Positions 51,136 through 60,751 are shown, counted from the stretch's first letter. The stretch: 64,000 nt of DNA from Candidatus Obscuribacterales bacterium (GCA_020634035.1 JACKCM010000005.1:124001-188000), one strand, 5' to 3'. Numbers and translations: made by a program. The notes: a model not told the origin generated them from the letters alone.

Positions 51136-52347
51136 ATGACCGGTCATAAAAAGAACAGTTTTTATCCAGGAACTTCCTTTAGTAAGGTAAGCGTGGCGCT
51201 GGCTCTTCTTGCCCTTGCGACGACGACGGTTAACTTGCCGTCTTCTGTCCGGGCAGAAGAGCCGGCTTCCACCGAATCTGTCACCGTGGCTGTCCCGGTC
51301 GAGAAGAAGGAGTCTTCGGGCTCTTTTACCCCGCTAGCCTATGACGAATTCAGCGAAGAAGAGATAGCCGCCAGCGCTGACCTGGGTCAGAACGAGGCTA
51401 TCCGGCATTATGAAGCGGCTCATTTTTATATGTCGAAGTGGAACCCCGAGATGGCTGAAATCGAGCTGCGTTCTGCCATTATGTACCTGCCCGATATGAA
51501 GGTAGCCCATCGAGATTATTGCCTGGTGGCGATTTTGCGGGCCAAGCCCCTGCGCGCCCTGGCTGAGTTCATGATGGTGGTCGGACTCGGCGACCCCATA
51601 CCGCTATCAGAGAAGCAAAGGCGGTCTCTGCGCGAAGAGGCTGCCGGGCTGCACTACAACAAAGGGCTGGAACATGCCGGGGCCAATCACTGGCGCGAAG
51701 CTATCACAGAGCTGCTCTGGGCTAAGAAATATACCCCACTTGATCCTGCCGTGCATCGCTCTCTGGCTTTTGCCTATGCCTCGAACAAACAGTTCGAGCA
51801 TGCTCAAGAAGAGTATCAGGCTACCCTCGAACTGGACCCCCATGATGGGCTTGCCCATGCCGACTATGCGGTCTTTCTTTCGGAGAAGGGCAAGCATAAA
51901 AATGCCTATGACCAGATGAAGATGGCTGTGGCTAACAACCCCGATGTGGCGGCTCTTCATGTCGATCTTGGTTGGATGGCAGAATCTAGAGGAGACTTCG
52001 GCGAGGCTGCCGGTGAGTTTGACCGGGCTGTGCAGTTGTTGCCCGAGCAACCTTCTCTCTGGACCCAGCTCGGTAATGTCCGGGTGAAAGCCGGTGATAG
52101 AGAAGGGGCGAAGAGCGCTTTTGAGAAGGCTCTTACTTTAGACAAGAACAGTGAGGCGGCGGCAAAGGGGCTGGCGGCGCTTGCGCCTGCCGCGACTGAA
52201 GCAAAAGAAGTTGAAGAATCTCAAAATTCTCAAGTATCTCAAGATTCTGAGAAATCTGGCACCGGGGCCGGTGCCGAAGCTAAATCTGATTCCAAATCTG
52301 CTTCTACTTCTGATTCTCGTCCAATTACTCCACTGCCAAAGAAGTAA
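51136..52347 (+). CDS. Secreted TPR-repeat protein
   Basis: From ATG 51136 (MTGHKKNSF) the product has 403 residues; the longer frame begins with TTG. A signal peptide (VSVALALLALATTTVNLPSS) is followed by at least five TPR units: NEAIRHYEAAHFYMSKWN, AAGLHYNKGLEHAGANHWRE, AVHRSLAFAYASNKQFEHAQ, AALHVDLGWMAESRGDFGEA and SLWTQLGNVRVKAGDREGAK. A Ser/Glu-rich tail ends PITPLPKK. TPR arrays bind protein partners, so this is likely a periplasmic scaffold. No operon partner; the next gene is convergent. Confidence 0.8.
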   Translation: MTGHKKNSFYPGTSFSKVSVALALLALATTTVNLPSSVRAEEPASTESVTVAVPVEKKESSGSFTPLAYDEFSEEEIAASADLGQNEAIRHYEAAHFYMSKWNPEMAEIELRSAIMYLPDMKVAHRDYCLVAILRAKPLRALAEFMMVVGLGDPIPLSEKQRRSLREEAAGLHYNKGLEHAGANHWREAITELLWAKKYTPLDPAVHRSLAFAYASNKQFEHAQEEYQATLELDPHDGLAHADYAVFLSEKGKHKNAYDQMKMAVANNPDVAALHVDLGWMAESRGDFGEAAGEFDRAVQLLPEQPSLWTQLGNVRVKAGDREGAKSAFEKALTLDKNSEAAAKGLAALAPAATEAKEVEESQNSQVSQDSEKSGTGAGAEAKSDSKSASTSDSRPITPLPKK

Positions 52348-52358
52348 GCTGACAGGAT

Positions 52359-53621
52359 TCAGGCTTGTCTGTCTCCCAGCAGCCTTTGCAAGTTCTTTTC
52401 CTGATATTTGTGGAAGTAGTTGCTGCCTGCTCTCTTGTCTGCATAGTTACCCAGTTTTCGTCCCAGAAGAAAACCGCCACCGATTAAGGTACTGCGAACT
52501 TTCCAGTTGATAAAGAGACCTGTGTAGCCTGTGAGGCTCTCTCCGAATGCCACTGCGGCACAGCCGGCGGCCAGTCCTGCCCCTCTTCCGATGTAGCCGT
52601 ACATCTTGTAATAGTTCTGGGCGAAGATAGCTTCTCTAGATCTGGCCAGACGCTGATCGAGGGTCTTGTCCAGGTCGGCTCTATTGATGTGTACAAGATC
52701 TGCTTTCTTTTCGTCATAGTCGAAGCCGACAGATTTAGGATCGGCATAGTTGCCCTTGCGGCGATTTACAACATAGTCGAGTAACCTTTCTTCTTCGCTT
52801 TGCGTTTTGGTTCTATCCAGGGCATGGTCAAGCTCGTGGCAACTGAGAGTGCCATCACCATTGGTGTCTATCTTTTGGTAGTGCTCTTTTAAATAGTTGT
52901 TCGCTCTGCGGTGATAGTAGTTGTCTTGAATGGTTGCTCTGGCGAGGTTGCCGAGAAACTTCACGTCTTTTTTCGATATGGAAGCTTTGGCACCGAATAG
53001 CTCTCCCATATAGAGATTGCTCACTGTCTCGAAGTTGTCCTTTATATATTCGAGCTCTTTTCTGGTATCGGTGAGAGTGTCGTATTTGCTTGAAGCTTGA
53101 GAGATCTCTTCTTTCGAGAGATAGCCGTTGTCGTCGAGGTCGAGTTTTGACCAGTTGTGGTGCAGCATCTGGGCGGCCCGGTAGGCGAGCGCGGCTTTCT
53201 TCGCGGTCTTAGAGGCTTCTATCAGATCTTCGCTCTCGGTTTTGACCACCGGTTTGGCTTCCTGAGCGACCGGACCAGAAGAATCTTTTTTCTGGTTATT
53301 CTGACCATCTCTCAGTGCTTCTAACTGGTTGATAAGCTTTCTGTCGAATTCTCTATTTAGAGGACTTTTCGAAGCCGGAGCCGGAGCACTGTAAGGTCTG
53401 GGCTCGAAGTTGCCGAAGCCTTTGTTATAGTCCTCTAAAAGCAGTCTCTTCTTCGGTTCTTTAGTCGGTTTTTTAGGATCAGACGGCTGCTCCAGTCTAA
53501 AAGCTTCTGCTTTGACGAAGCCTGTGGCCAAGAACAGTTTATTGGCGGCGCTGTCGCCGACCGAGTTTTTTGAACTATCATTGGCGCCATTTAGGGGCGC
53601 GATATCTTTATATAAATCCAT
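52359..53621 (-). CDS. EF-hand protein, tandem paralog 1
   Basis: The 420-residue protein starts MDLYKDIAPLNG and has a disordered Lys/Pro-rich stretch with LLLEDYNKGFGNFEPRP. Two canonical EF-hand loops follow, DLDDNGYLSKEE (161-172) and DTNGDGTLSCHE (252-263), so it should bind calcium. The C-terminus has Gly/Ala-rich hydrophobic segments (GRGAGLAAGCAAVAFGESLT; STLIGGGFLLGRKLGNYADK) and ends with a conserved KRAGSNYFHKYQEKNLQRLL. No signal peptide. It is preceded by the same promoter block as paralog 3. Function unknown; calcium-dependent membrane association is a guess. Confidence 0.8.
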   Translation of the reverse strand: MDLYKDIAPLNGANDSSKNSVGDSAANKLFLATGFVKAEAFRLEQPSDPKKPTKEPKKRLLLEDYNKGFGNFEPRPYSAPAPASKSPLNREFDRKLINQLEALRDGQNNQKKDSSGPVAQEAKPVVKTESEDLIEASKTAKKAALAYRAAQMLHHNWSKLDLDDNGYLSKEEISQASSKYDTLTDTRKELEYIKDNFETVSNLYMGELFGAKASISKKDVKFLGNLARATIQDNYYHRRANNYLKEHYQKIDTNGDGTLSCHELDHALDRTKTQSEEERLLDYVVNRRKGNYADPKSVGFDYDEKKADLVHINRADLDKTLDQRLARSREAIFAQNYYKMYGYIGRGAGLAAGCAAVAFGESLTGYTGLFINWKVRSTLIGGGFLLGRKLGNYADKRAGSNYFHKYQEKNLQRLLGDRQA

Positions 53622-53676
53622 CTCTCTTCCCTTTGAAATGCAGCGTTTAGCTGTCTTTGCTGTCTGCTTTCAATGA

Positions 53677-53752
53677 ACACGGGATAAGGAAGCAGTCGAT
53701 GAGATTTTATTGTCGATGTTCGGTTGTATGCGAATGCTTTTGATTTTGGACA
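53677..53752 (-). promoter_or_regulatory. Conserved promoter block before EF-hand paralog 1
   Basis: On the minus strand GTCCAA (53746-53751) is followed after 17 bases by TACAAC (53723-53728) and then by a conserved ATCGACTGCTTCC. The same block occurs at 56311-56380, also about 55 bases before its gene. Confidence 0.6.
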
Positions 53753-53792
53753 GCAGTCGCCAGTTTTTTTTTGATTTTATTCGGTGTAAACG

Positions 53793-55004
53793 CTAGAAGC
53801 TGCCGGTAGTTGGGTCTAGAAGATTTTTGAGATTCGCTTCTTGCTCTTTGTGGAAATAGTTGCGGCTTGCCCGCTTGTCGAAATAGTTGCCGGTTTCGCG
53901 ACCGATGAGAGCGGTACCAAGGACAGTGGGATACATCACTTGCCAGCTCGTAAAAAAGCCGGTGTTGCCGGTCAGGCTTTCTGCCGCTAATATAGCAGCA
54001 CCGCCACCGACCAGACCAACTCTGGTGCCGATCTCACCATACATAGAGTAATAATTCTGGACGAAGATGTCCTCTCTAGATTTGGCCAGTCTCTCATCAA
54101 GGGTCATGTCCAGGTCTTTCTGGCTGATAGCTTTGGGATTCGCCATCATCGAGTTGTAGCCGTATCCGACAGCTTCGCCATTAGAATAGTTCTCTTGCTG
54201 ACGACTGATAGAGTATTGCAACAAGCCTGCTTCGGGACTTCTGGAGTCGGTCTTTTCTAGTTTTGCCGAAAGTTCTTCGTGGCTCAAGCTGCCATCGTTA
54301 TTGGTATCTATCTCTTTGAAGTGATCTTTGAGATAGTTGTTGGCTCTCTCGTGATAATACTTGTCCTGGACCGTGGCTCTGCCGAGATTGGCGAGGAATT
54401 TCACATCGCTTTTAGAGATAGAATTCTCTGCACCGAATAGCTCTCCTTGGTAGAGGTTGCTCACCTTATCGAAATTATCTTTGATATAGTCGAGCCCTTT
54501 TTTGGTATCTGTATAACTTTCGTACTGCCCCGAATTTCTATCGAACTCTTCTTTCGATAGATAGCCGTTGCCGTCGAGGTCGATATTGGACCAGTTACCG
54601 TAGAGTATCTCGCCGGCTTTAATGGCAAGCGCAGCTTTTTTCGAAAGCTGCGAGGCTTCGAGCAACTCTTCTGAATCTACAGGGTTCGGAGCTTCGTTTT
54701 TATGGCTGTCCTTGCCGTTTTTATTACTGTTGTATTTATCTATCTGGTCGAAGATACGTTTTTCGTAATCGAGAAATATCGGACTGTCGGGAGCATTGTA
54801 GGGCTTGTTATCAAAGTCGCCCAGACCTTTGTAATCTTCTAGAAGCAGTCTTTTCTTAGGCTTTTCAGAAGCGGGAGGTTCCACCTGGAAAGCCTCGGCT
54901 TTGACAAAGCCGCTGGCGGACAGCAGTCTGGCGGCGGCTGTATCTGCTAGTGTGCTGCCGTCGTTATCGTTGATTGCAGGGGCGATATCTTTGTTGTGAT
55001 CCAT
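53793..55004 (-). CDS. EF-hand protein, tandem paralog 2
   Basis: ATG 55004 (MDHNKDIAPAIND) is chosen because it matches the starts of the other two paralogs; the longer frame overlaps the upstream gene. The 403-residue product has LLLEDYKGLGDFDNKPYN, EF-hand loops DLDGNGYLSKEE and DTNNDGSLSHEE, both complete, then conserved KSREDIFVQNYYSMYGEIG, Gly/Ala-rich hydrophobic segments and KRASRNYFHKEQEANLKNLL. It begins 22 bases after the stop of paralog 3 and probably shares its transcript. Confidence 0.8.
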   Translation of the reverse strand: MDHNKDIAPAINDNDGSTLADTAAARLLSASGFVKAEAFQVEPPASEKPKKRLLLEDYKGLGDFDNKPYNAPDSPIFLDYEKRIFDQIDKYNSNKNGKDSHKNEAPNPVDSEELLEASQLSKKAALAIKAGEILYGNWSNIDLDGNGYLSKEEFDRNSGQYESYTDTKKGLDYIKDNFDKVSNLYQGELFGAENSISKSDVKFLANLGRATVQDKYYHERANNYLKDHFKEIDTNNDGSLSHEELSAKLEKTDSRSPEAGLLQYSISRQQENYSNGEAVGYGYNSMMANPKAISQKDLDMTLDERLAKSREDIFVQNYYSMYGEIGTRVGLVGGGAAILAAESLTGNTGFFTSWQVMYPTVLGTALIGRETGNYFDKRASRNYFHKEQEANLKNLLDPTTGSF

Positions 55005-55026
55005 TTTTCCTACTTTCCTTCTTTCC

Positions 55027-56256
55027 TTAGAAGCCGCCGGTGTGGTCTTCGAAGATTCGCTGCAGATTGGCTTCCTGGTGCTTGTGGAAGTAGTTTCGGC
55101 TGGCACGTTTATCGAAATAGCTGCCAACCTTGCCGCCTAAATAGGCACCACCACTGAGGATGGGGTAGCCGATTCCTCTATTCATTACGGCACCGGTATT
55201 GCCGGTAAGCTCTTCGCCCACGACAACGACGGCGGCAGCGCCTAGAAAGCCCACGCCGTAACCTACATAGCCATACATAGAATAATAATTCTGGACAAAG
55301 ATATCTTCTCTCGATTTGGCCAGACGTTCGTCAAGGCTCATGTCCAGGTCTTTTCGGCTGATATCTTTGGGGTTGGCCATAGAGCTGTTGTACTCGTAGC
55401 CAGCCGCTTCGGGATCTGAATAGTTCTCTTGTTGACGAGTCAGAGAGTATCTGAGCAGGTTCGCAGCCAGGCTTTTAGGATCTTCATTCTTCTCTCTCGC
55501 GGAGAGCTCTTCGAAACTGAGGGTGCCACTGCCGTCGGTATCGATAGCATCGAAGTTCTCTTTTAAATAGTTGTTGGTTTTGTCATGATAATAGTTATCC
55601 ATTACCGAAGCCAGTGAGAGGCTGCTGAGAAATTTGAGGTCATCTCTCGATATGGTTTCATTGGTCGATTTGAACATGCCTCGATAGAGCGAAGCTATCA
55701 CATCGAAGTTGTCCCTCAGGTAGGCCATGGCGGGACCTTTGACCGGGTCTGCGGCATCGCGACGGGCGGCAGCGTAAATGTCCGGACGCGATATCGCTTT
55801 CTTGCCCTCGACGTTTATGCTGTCCCAGTTATCGTTCAAGATCTGACTTGCTTTAAGGGCCTGCTCGGCAGCGCCGCCAGGCTTCGATTCTGCCTGGGGG
55901 ACCGCTTTCTGAACCGGTTTTTCCTCGAGCTTTTTCGGTTCTTTTTTAGTTCCAGATCCGTTTTTCAGCCCTTCCAGCTGGTCTTGCAGCTGTTTGTCGA
56001 AATCTCTATAGACACGGTCATTGGTGTAGCCCTTGGGCCTCTGACCAAAATTGCCGAAGCCATCGAAGCCTTTGTTATAGTCTTCTAAAAGCAGCTTCTT
56101 CTCAGGCTTTTGAGAGGCGGGCGGATTTATATAAAAGGGCTCGGCTTTGACGAAGCCTGTTTCTGAGAGCATCTTGGCGGCGGCGGATTCGCCTATTGAG
56201 ATTCTGGTGCTGTCGTTGACGCCCTTGACTGGCGCGATATCTTTGTATGAATCCAT
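55027..56256 (-). CDS. EF-hand protein, tandem paralog 3 with one EF-hand lost
   Basis: The 409-residue protein starts MDSYKDIAPVKGVND and keeps LLLEDYNKGFDGFGNFGQRP. The first EF-hand position has become NVEGKKAISRPD, which lacks the Asp/Asn ligands at positions 1, 3 and 5 and the final Glu. The second loop, DTDGSGTLSFEE, is intact. The C-terminal hydrophobic Gly-rich part and KRASRNYFHKHQEANLQRIF are conserved. It is the first gene of the paralog 3-paralog 2 pair and has the conserved promoter block upstream. Confidence 0.8.
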   Translation of the reverse strand: MDSYKDIAPVKGVNDSTRISIGESAAAKMLSETGFVKAEPFYINPPASQKPEKKLLLEDYNKGFDGFGNFGQRPKGYTNDRVYRDFDKQLQDQLEGLKNGSGTKKEPKKLEEKPVQKAVPQAESKPGGAAEQALKASQILNDNWDSINVEGKKAISRPDIYAAARRDAADPVKGPAMAYLRDNFDVIASLYRGMFKSTNETISRDDLKFLSSLSLASVMDNYYHDKTNNYLKENFDAIDTDGSGTLSFEELSAREKNEDPKSLAANLLRYSLTRQQENYSDPEAAGYEYNSSMANPKDISRKDLDMSLDERLAKSREDIFVQNYYSMYGYVGYGVGFLGAAAVVVVGEELTGNTGAVMNRGIGYPILSGGAYLGGKVGSYFDKRASRNYFHKHQEANLQRIFEDHTGGF

Positions 56257-56310
56257 CGTTCTTCCCCGGAAGAGGCGGCTTGAGCCTGCCTGCAGTGTTG
56301 GTTTTGAAAA

Positions 56311-56380
56311 ATCACGGGAAAGTGAGCAGTCGATGTGATTGTGATGCAGGGTTATATGCGTGTGCTTTCGATATTGGACA
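56311..56380 (-). promoter_or_regulatory. Conserved promoter block before EF-hand paralog 3
   Basis: On the minus strand GTCCAA (56374-56379), a 17-base spacer and TATAAC (56351-56356) fit a -35/-10 pair; downstream comes ATCGACTGCTCAC, as before paralog 1. Position relative to the start codon is nearly the same in both cases. Confidence 0.6.
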
Positions 56381-56493
56381 AAATTTTGTCGATTCAGCCC
56401 GAATTTAATGCCTGTCTACGTAAAACTCCCCCTGACTGACCCCGGGCCTCTATATATGATCTAGATCACTGAATTCAGTTTATTTTGATCGCG

Positions 56494-57747
56494 ATGACAG
56501 ACCAGTTCTTTGAACAATCCGAAAAGAAGCAGCCCACGCCCGACGTAACCGGGGCGGAGCAGACGCCTGTATCTTTGCTCTCGGTGAGCGATGTGGATAT
56601 GAAGCTCTCCGGCGCTTCGGATATTGCCGGCTCTGGCTCTGTTATTAGAATCAACTCTCAAGACGACGGCAGCTACAGACAGCTCTCCGGCTTTGAAAAA
56701 GCCTGGGATGCAGGCACCGGTGCCGTGGCCGATGCGCCCTCGGCATACTTTCGTGAGCTGCGCCGGGATTTCACCGAGGACCCGGGCAATCTCGCCTTCA
56801 ATGTCGGCACAGGCGCTGCGGTGGGCTTTGGCGCCACCGGTCTGCTCAAGGCTGCTCCGAAGCGAGGCAAATATGTGCTGGGCGCCCTGGTCGCCCTCCA
56901 GGCGGTACATTACGGCGCCCGGGCCATAGATTATCTGGCCGAAGCCACGGGGCTGGAAACTCGCCAGGATAGAGACAATTTGGTCGCCCGGGGGGCTGAC
57001 GCCATCGCCCGGGAAGGGGTGATTCTCACCGAAGCGACCCCCGGGGCAATGCTGGGCGGCTTTGGCGCTGTGCGTGCATTCGGCAAGCCGCAGCTCTTTG
57101 TCGAGGGTGAACAGTTCGTCAGCCGGCAGTGGGCTTTTAACGGACCAGGCAGCCGCAGGCTAACGCCTGATATCAAACAGCCCGGCGGCAAGATAGACGC
57201 GCTTAAACTAAACGACTCTTTTGGCGGCGGGCTTGCCGACGCCGATCTCTCTTACGAAGTGGCGCGTTCGGCCAATTTATTTACCATGAAACAGACCGGG
57301 CCTATAAAAGGCTCTGTGACCAGGCCAGAGGTCAACAGGGGCTTTTTAGAAAAGGTCGGTGATATAAGCCAGCACAGTCATCTGCCTGATGCTCCTGCCG
57401 GTCATCTGCCCTCTATCAACGATGTCGCCGCCACCCGGCACCTGGGCATCATCAATCAGGGCGACAAGACTACCTTTTATATAGGTAAGATGCAGGAGTT
57501 CGAGGGGCTTCTATCGAGAGGGCTGAAACCGGAGGATATCCGCCTGCCTATCCAGGGGGTGACGCTGGACCGCACCGGCGCTATCCCTACTGCCACACTC
57601 TTTGAAAGCCAGCCTCTGTCGTCTAACGGAGCCGGTAGCAGGTTGCTGTTCGAGAACCGGGTGGATTTCCTCGAAGCCGAAAAGGCGCTCAGATCACTTG
57701 ATCTTGGCAATGCCTGGACTCAGCTCAAGTCTTTGAAAAGCCCCTAG
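56494..57747 (+). CDS. Hypothetical protein
   Basis: ATG 56494 (MTDQFFEQSEKK) gives 417 residues; an ATG three codons earlier is also possible. The first 75 residues look disordered (Pro/Ser/Asp/Glu-rich). A Gly/Ala-rich hydrophobic region follows (NLAFNVGTGAAVGFGATGLL; GKYVLGALVALQAVHYGARA), then a soluble C-terminal half (KLNDSFGGGLADADLSYEVA; LPSINDVAATRHLGIINQGD). No family recognised. The layout, disordered N-terminus then hydrophobic helix then globular end, resembles the toxin-like protein at 8192-10276, but no small partner gene follows. Confidence 0.6.
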   Translation: MTDQFFEQSEKKQPTPDVTGAEQTPVSLLSVSDVDMKLSGASDIAGSGSVIRINSQDDGSYRQLSGFEKAWDAGTGAVADAPSAYFRELRRDFTEDPGNLAFNVGTGAAVGFGATGLLKAAPKRGKYVLGALVALQAVHYGARAIDYLAEATGLETRQDRDNLVARGADAIAREGVILTEATPGAMLGGFGAVRAFGKPQLFVEGEQFVSRQWAFNGPGSRRLTPDIKQPGGKIDALKLNDSFGGGLADADLSYEVARSANLFTMKQTGPIKGSVTRPEVNRGFLEKVGDISQHSHLPDAPAGHLPSINDVAATRHLGIINQGDKTTFYIGKMQEFEGLLSRGLKPEDIRLPIQGVTLDRTGAIPTATLFESQPLSSNGAGSRLLFENRVDFLEAEKALRSLDLGNAWTQLKSLKSP

Positions 57748-57989
57748 ATTAAATAAGAGCCAGTTTAAATAATGCGACTTCTTAATAATGAAAAGCGTGA
57801 CCCAGACAGGGTTTCGAGTCTCTTCGTCGGCGCCTGACAGCGGTGGCTCTTTTCGATTTTCCAAAATAGTTTATTATTTTCGAGTTCCGGCTTTCATAGA
57901 TGCATCCAGGGGATATATCCCCGTGCCTGCCTATTGCCGGAGCCTCGTCCATCTCACTTATGTGGTTATTAACACCAGGAGTTTTGCCA

Positions 57990-58421
57990 GTGCCAGTAGC
58001 CGATGCCTTGAAGGCGCACACCAAGTATCTCTGGTTCGATACCAAGAAACGTCGCGAGTACATCTGTATTACCAACGATGTGGATCAGTTCCTCCATGAA
58101 AGTGGTATCAAAGAAGGTTTCATTCTCGTATCAGCAATGCACATCACCGCCGGTGTCTATATAAATGATCTTGAGAACGGCTTGATCAAAGACATAGACA
58201 ACTGGCTCGAAGAGCTTGCTCCGGTCAATCCTGATTATCACCATCATAATACAGGCGAAGACAACGGAGACGCGCATCTAAAGCGGATTCTCATCAATCA
58301 TCAGGTGATGGTGCCGGTTACCGAAGGCAAGCTCGATCTTGGTCCCTGGGAGCAGATCTTCTATGCCGAGTTCGATGGTCAACGCAGAAAGCGAGTCATT
58401 TTAAAAGCAATAGGCATGTAG
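57990..58421 (+). CDS. YjbQ/UPF0047 family protein
   Basis: GTG 57990 (MPVADALKAHTKYLWFDTKK) is chosen because AGGAG lies eight bases upstream and the resulting 143 residues match the family length; the frame opens earlier without a ribosome-binding site. Family motifs are FILVSAMHITAGVYINDLE, then YHHHNTGEDNGDAHLKRILI, then VTEGKLDLGPWEQIFYAEFD, with the conserved His cluster. YjbQ-type proteins show weak thiamine-phosphate synthase activity, but their physiological role is unclear. Located 38 bases before the glutamine synthetase gene on the same strand, so co-transcription is likely. Confidence 0.85.
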   Translation: MPVADALKAHTKYLWFDTKKRREYICITNDVDQFLHESGIKEGFILVSAMHITAGVYINDLENGLIKDIDNWLEELAPVNPDYHHHNTGEDNGDAHLKRILINHQVMVPVTEGKLDLGPWEQIFYAEFDGQRRKRVILKAIGM

Positions 58422-58459
58422 CCATTGCTTAATTAACAGTTTTAAAAAGGGGAAAGTCC

Positions 58460-60727
58460 ATGACAGTAAAATTCAATGAGTCCGGAGTGATGAGTACAAC
58501 TAGAGGAAGTGGAATGGGTTACAGCAACTCGAGAACGGAAGCAAAACAAATTATCCGGGGACGTTCTCCGGTGAAGGGGTCGGTGGATTTTTCCGAGACG
58601 CCTATATCCGAGATTTTCGGATGCAACGTTTTCAATCGTAGCGTGATGAGAACCTTGCTTCCCAAGAATGTTTTCAAGGCGCTGGTGCGCTGTCTCGATG
58701 AGGGTGAGGCTCTTGATCCGTCGATGGCGGATATAGTGGCAAACGCCATGAAAGACTGGGCTATCTCGAAAGGTGCCACCCACTTTACCCACTGGTTCCA
58801 TCCCATGACCGGCAACACCGCCGAGAAGCATGATTCATTTCTGGTTACTGGAATTCACGAAGGGGAGACCATTCTAGAATTCGCCGGTAAACACCTGATT
58901 CAAGGTGAGCCCGATGCCTCCAGCTTTCCCTCCGGTGGGATGCGGTCCACTTTCGAAGCCCGGGGTTATACCGGTTGGGACCCTACCAGTCCGGCATTTT
59001 TGCAGGAGAGCACCAACGGTAAGACCCTCTGTATCCCGACGGTCTTCTGTTCGTATGGCGGTCAGGCCCTGGATAAAAAGACACCTTTGCTGAGATCGCT
59101 AGAAGCTCTCGATAACGAAGCCGTGCGTCTTTTGCATGTTATCGGCAATGCCGATGTTAAAAGAGTTGTCTCTACTGTAGGCGCCGAGCAGGAATACTTC
59201 CTGGTGGATGAAGCCTTTTATCTGGCTCGTCCGGACCTTATAAACTGCGGCAAAGCCCTCTTCGGTGCAAGACCGCCCAAAGGTCAAGAGATGGAAGACC
59301 ATTACTGGGGTTCTATCAAAGAGCGTGTTCTGGCATTCATGATGGACGCCGAAGGCGAACTCTATAAGCTCGGTGTGCCGGTCAAGACCCGTCACAACGA
59401 GGTGGCACCGGCTCAGTTCGAGGTGGCTCCGGTGTTCGAACTGGCTAATACTGCCTGTGATCACAACATGCTGCTTATGGAGGTCTTCCGTAAGACCGCC
59501 AAGAAACATGGTCTGCGTTGTCTCTTCCACGAAAAGCCTTTCAGCGGTGTGAACGGAAGCGGCAAGCACAACAACTGGTCGCTGGCCGATGATCAGGGCA
59601 ATAACCTGCTCGACCCTGGCCACACCCCCCATTCTAATACTCAGTTTCTGGTGATTCTCACCACTCTTGTGCGCGCTGTGCACAAATACGGTGAGCTGCT
59701 CAGAACCAGCATCGCCAGCGCAGGCAATGACGACAGGCTGGGTGCCAACGAGGCACCGCCGGCGATTATGAGTGTCTATCTGGGTCAGACCCTGACCGAG
59801 ATTGTCGAAGCTTTAATAGAGGGCAAGAAGACCCTTATAGGCCCCGGAGACAAAGAGTCTGTGCAATCCGGTGTGCGGGTGCTGCCCGACCTGCCGCGCG
59901 ATGACTCCGACCGTAACCGGACCTCTCCTTTTGCCTTCACCGGTAACAAATTCGAGTTTCGTGCCCTCGGTGCTTCCGACTCTATCGCTTTTCCGAACAC
60001 CGTCCTCAATACCATGGTGGCTGACTCTATGCAGTTCGTCTCTAACGAGATAGAAGCCCGGGTCAAGAAAGGCAAGGATCTCAGCGCCGCCATCGAAGAG
60101 GTGGTTCGCGAGACTTTGAAAGCTCATAAAGCGATTCTGTTCCATGGTGATAACTACTCTGAAGAGTGGCTTCTGGAAGCAGAAAGAAGAGGACTTCCTC
60201 ATCTGCGCAATACTGTAGAAGCCTTACCTGTAATTGTCAGAGATGACACCAGAGAGCTTTTCGATCGCTTTGCCGTATTAAAAGAAGACGAGCTGGTCGG
60301 TCGCTATAACATCGAAGTGGCATCTTTCTGTAAAACCATCAATATAGAAAGACAGCTTTGCAAGAACATCGCCAACACCATCATCTTGCCTGCTTGTGTC
60401 GAGTACCAGAACAGACTGGCTACTGCCATAATCCAGACAAGAGCCGCGATTGCCAGCATCAAATTGACAGAGGAAGAGGAACTTCTGGCGGATCTCACCG
60501 ACAAGATAAGCACCCTGCGCAGTGCCATCAAACGTCTGGAGGCTTCCGAAGACAGCAACGGCAAGAGCTCGGAAGATGCCGATCAGTACATTCTGGCCAA
60601 GTTCTATCAAGATGAAGTGGTACCGGCCATGGCTGCTGTTAGAGAAGTGGCCGATGAACTGGAGCTGGTTGTGGACGATTCGCTCTGGCCGCTGCCCAAG
60701 TTCCGCGAGATGCTCTACATCTACTAA
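58460..60727 (+). CDS. glnN: Type III glutamine synthetase GlnN
   Basis: The 755-residue protein is of the large GSIII class, homologous in the catalytic half to GSI/GSII but much longer. Visible motifs are THFTHWFHPMTGNTAEKHDSF, GAEQEYFLVDEAFYL, VPVKTRHNEVAPAQFEVAPVF, LFHEKPFSGVNGSGKHNNWS, FAFTGNKFEFRALGASDS and a C-terminal EADQYI-type helical region (ILAKFYQDEVVPAMAAVREVA). It makes glutamine from glutamate, ammonia and ATP as a dodecamer. GGGGAAAGTCC precedes the ATG. It is followed by a clear intrinsic terminator. GSIII is found in Bacteroidetes, some cyanobacteria and relatives. Confidence 0.94.
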   Translation: MTVKFNESGVMSTTRGSGMGYSNSRTEAKQIIRGRSPVKGSVDFSETPISEIFGCNVFNRSVMRTLLPKNVFKALVRCLDEGEALDPSMADIVANAMKDWAISKGATHFTHWFHPMTGNTAEKHDSFLVTGIHEGETILEFAGKHLIQGEPDASSFPSGGMRSTFEARGYTGWDPTSPAFLQESTNGKTLCIPTVFCSYGGQALDKKTPLLRSLEALDNEAVRLLHVIGNADVKRVVSTVGAEQEYFLVDEAFYLARPDLINCGKALFGARPPKGQEMEDHYWGSIKERVLAFMMDAEGELYKLGVPVKTRHNEVAPAQFEVAPVFELANTACDHNMLLMEVFRKTAKKHGLRCLFHEKPFSGVNGSGKHNNWSLADDQGNNLLDPGHTPHSNTQFLVILTTLVRAVHKYGELLRTSIASAGNDDRLGANEAPPAIMSVYLGQTLTEIVEALIEGKKTLIGPGDKESVQSGVRVLPDLPRDDSDRNRTSPFAFTGNKFEFRALGASDSIAFPNTVLNTMVADSMQFVSNEIEARVKKGKDLSAAIEEVVRETLKAHKAILFHGDNYSEEWLLEAERRGLPHLRNTVEALPVIVRDDTRELFDRFAVLKEDELVGRYNIEVASFCKTINIERQLCKNIANTIILPACVEYQNRLATAIIQTRAAIASIKLTEEEELLADLTDKISTLRSAIKRLEASEDSNGKSSEDADQYILAKFYQDEVVPAMAAVREVADELELVVDDSLWPLPKFREMLYIY

Positions 60728-60751
60728 GGCAGCATAAAACAAACTAGATCT

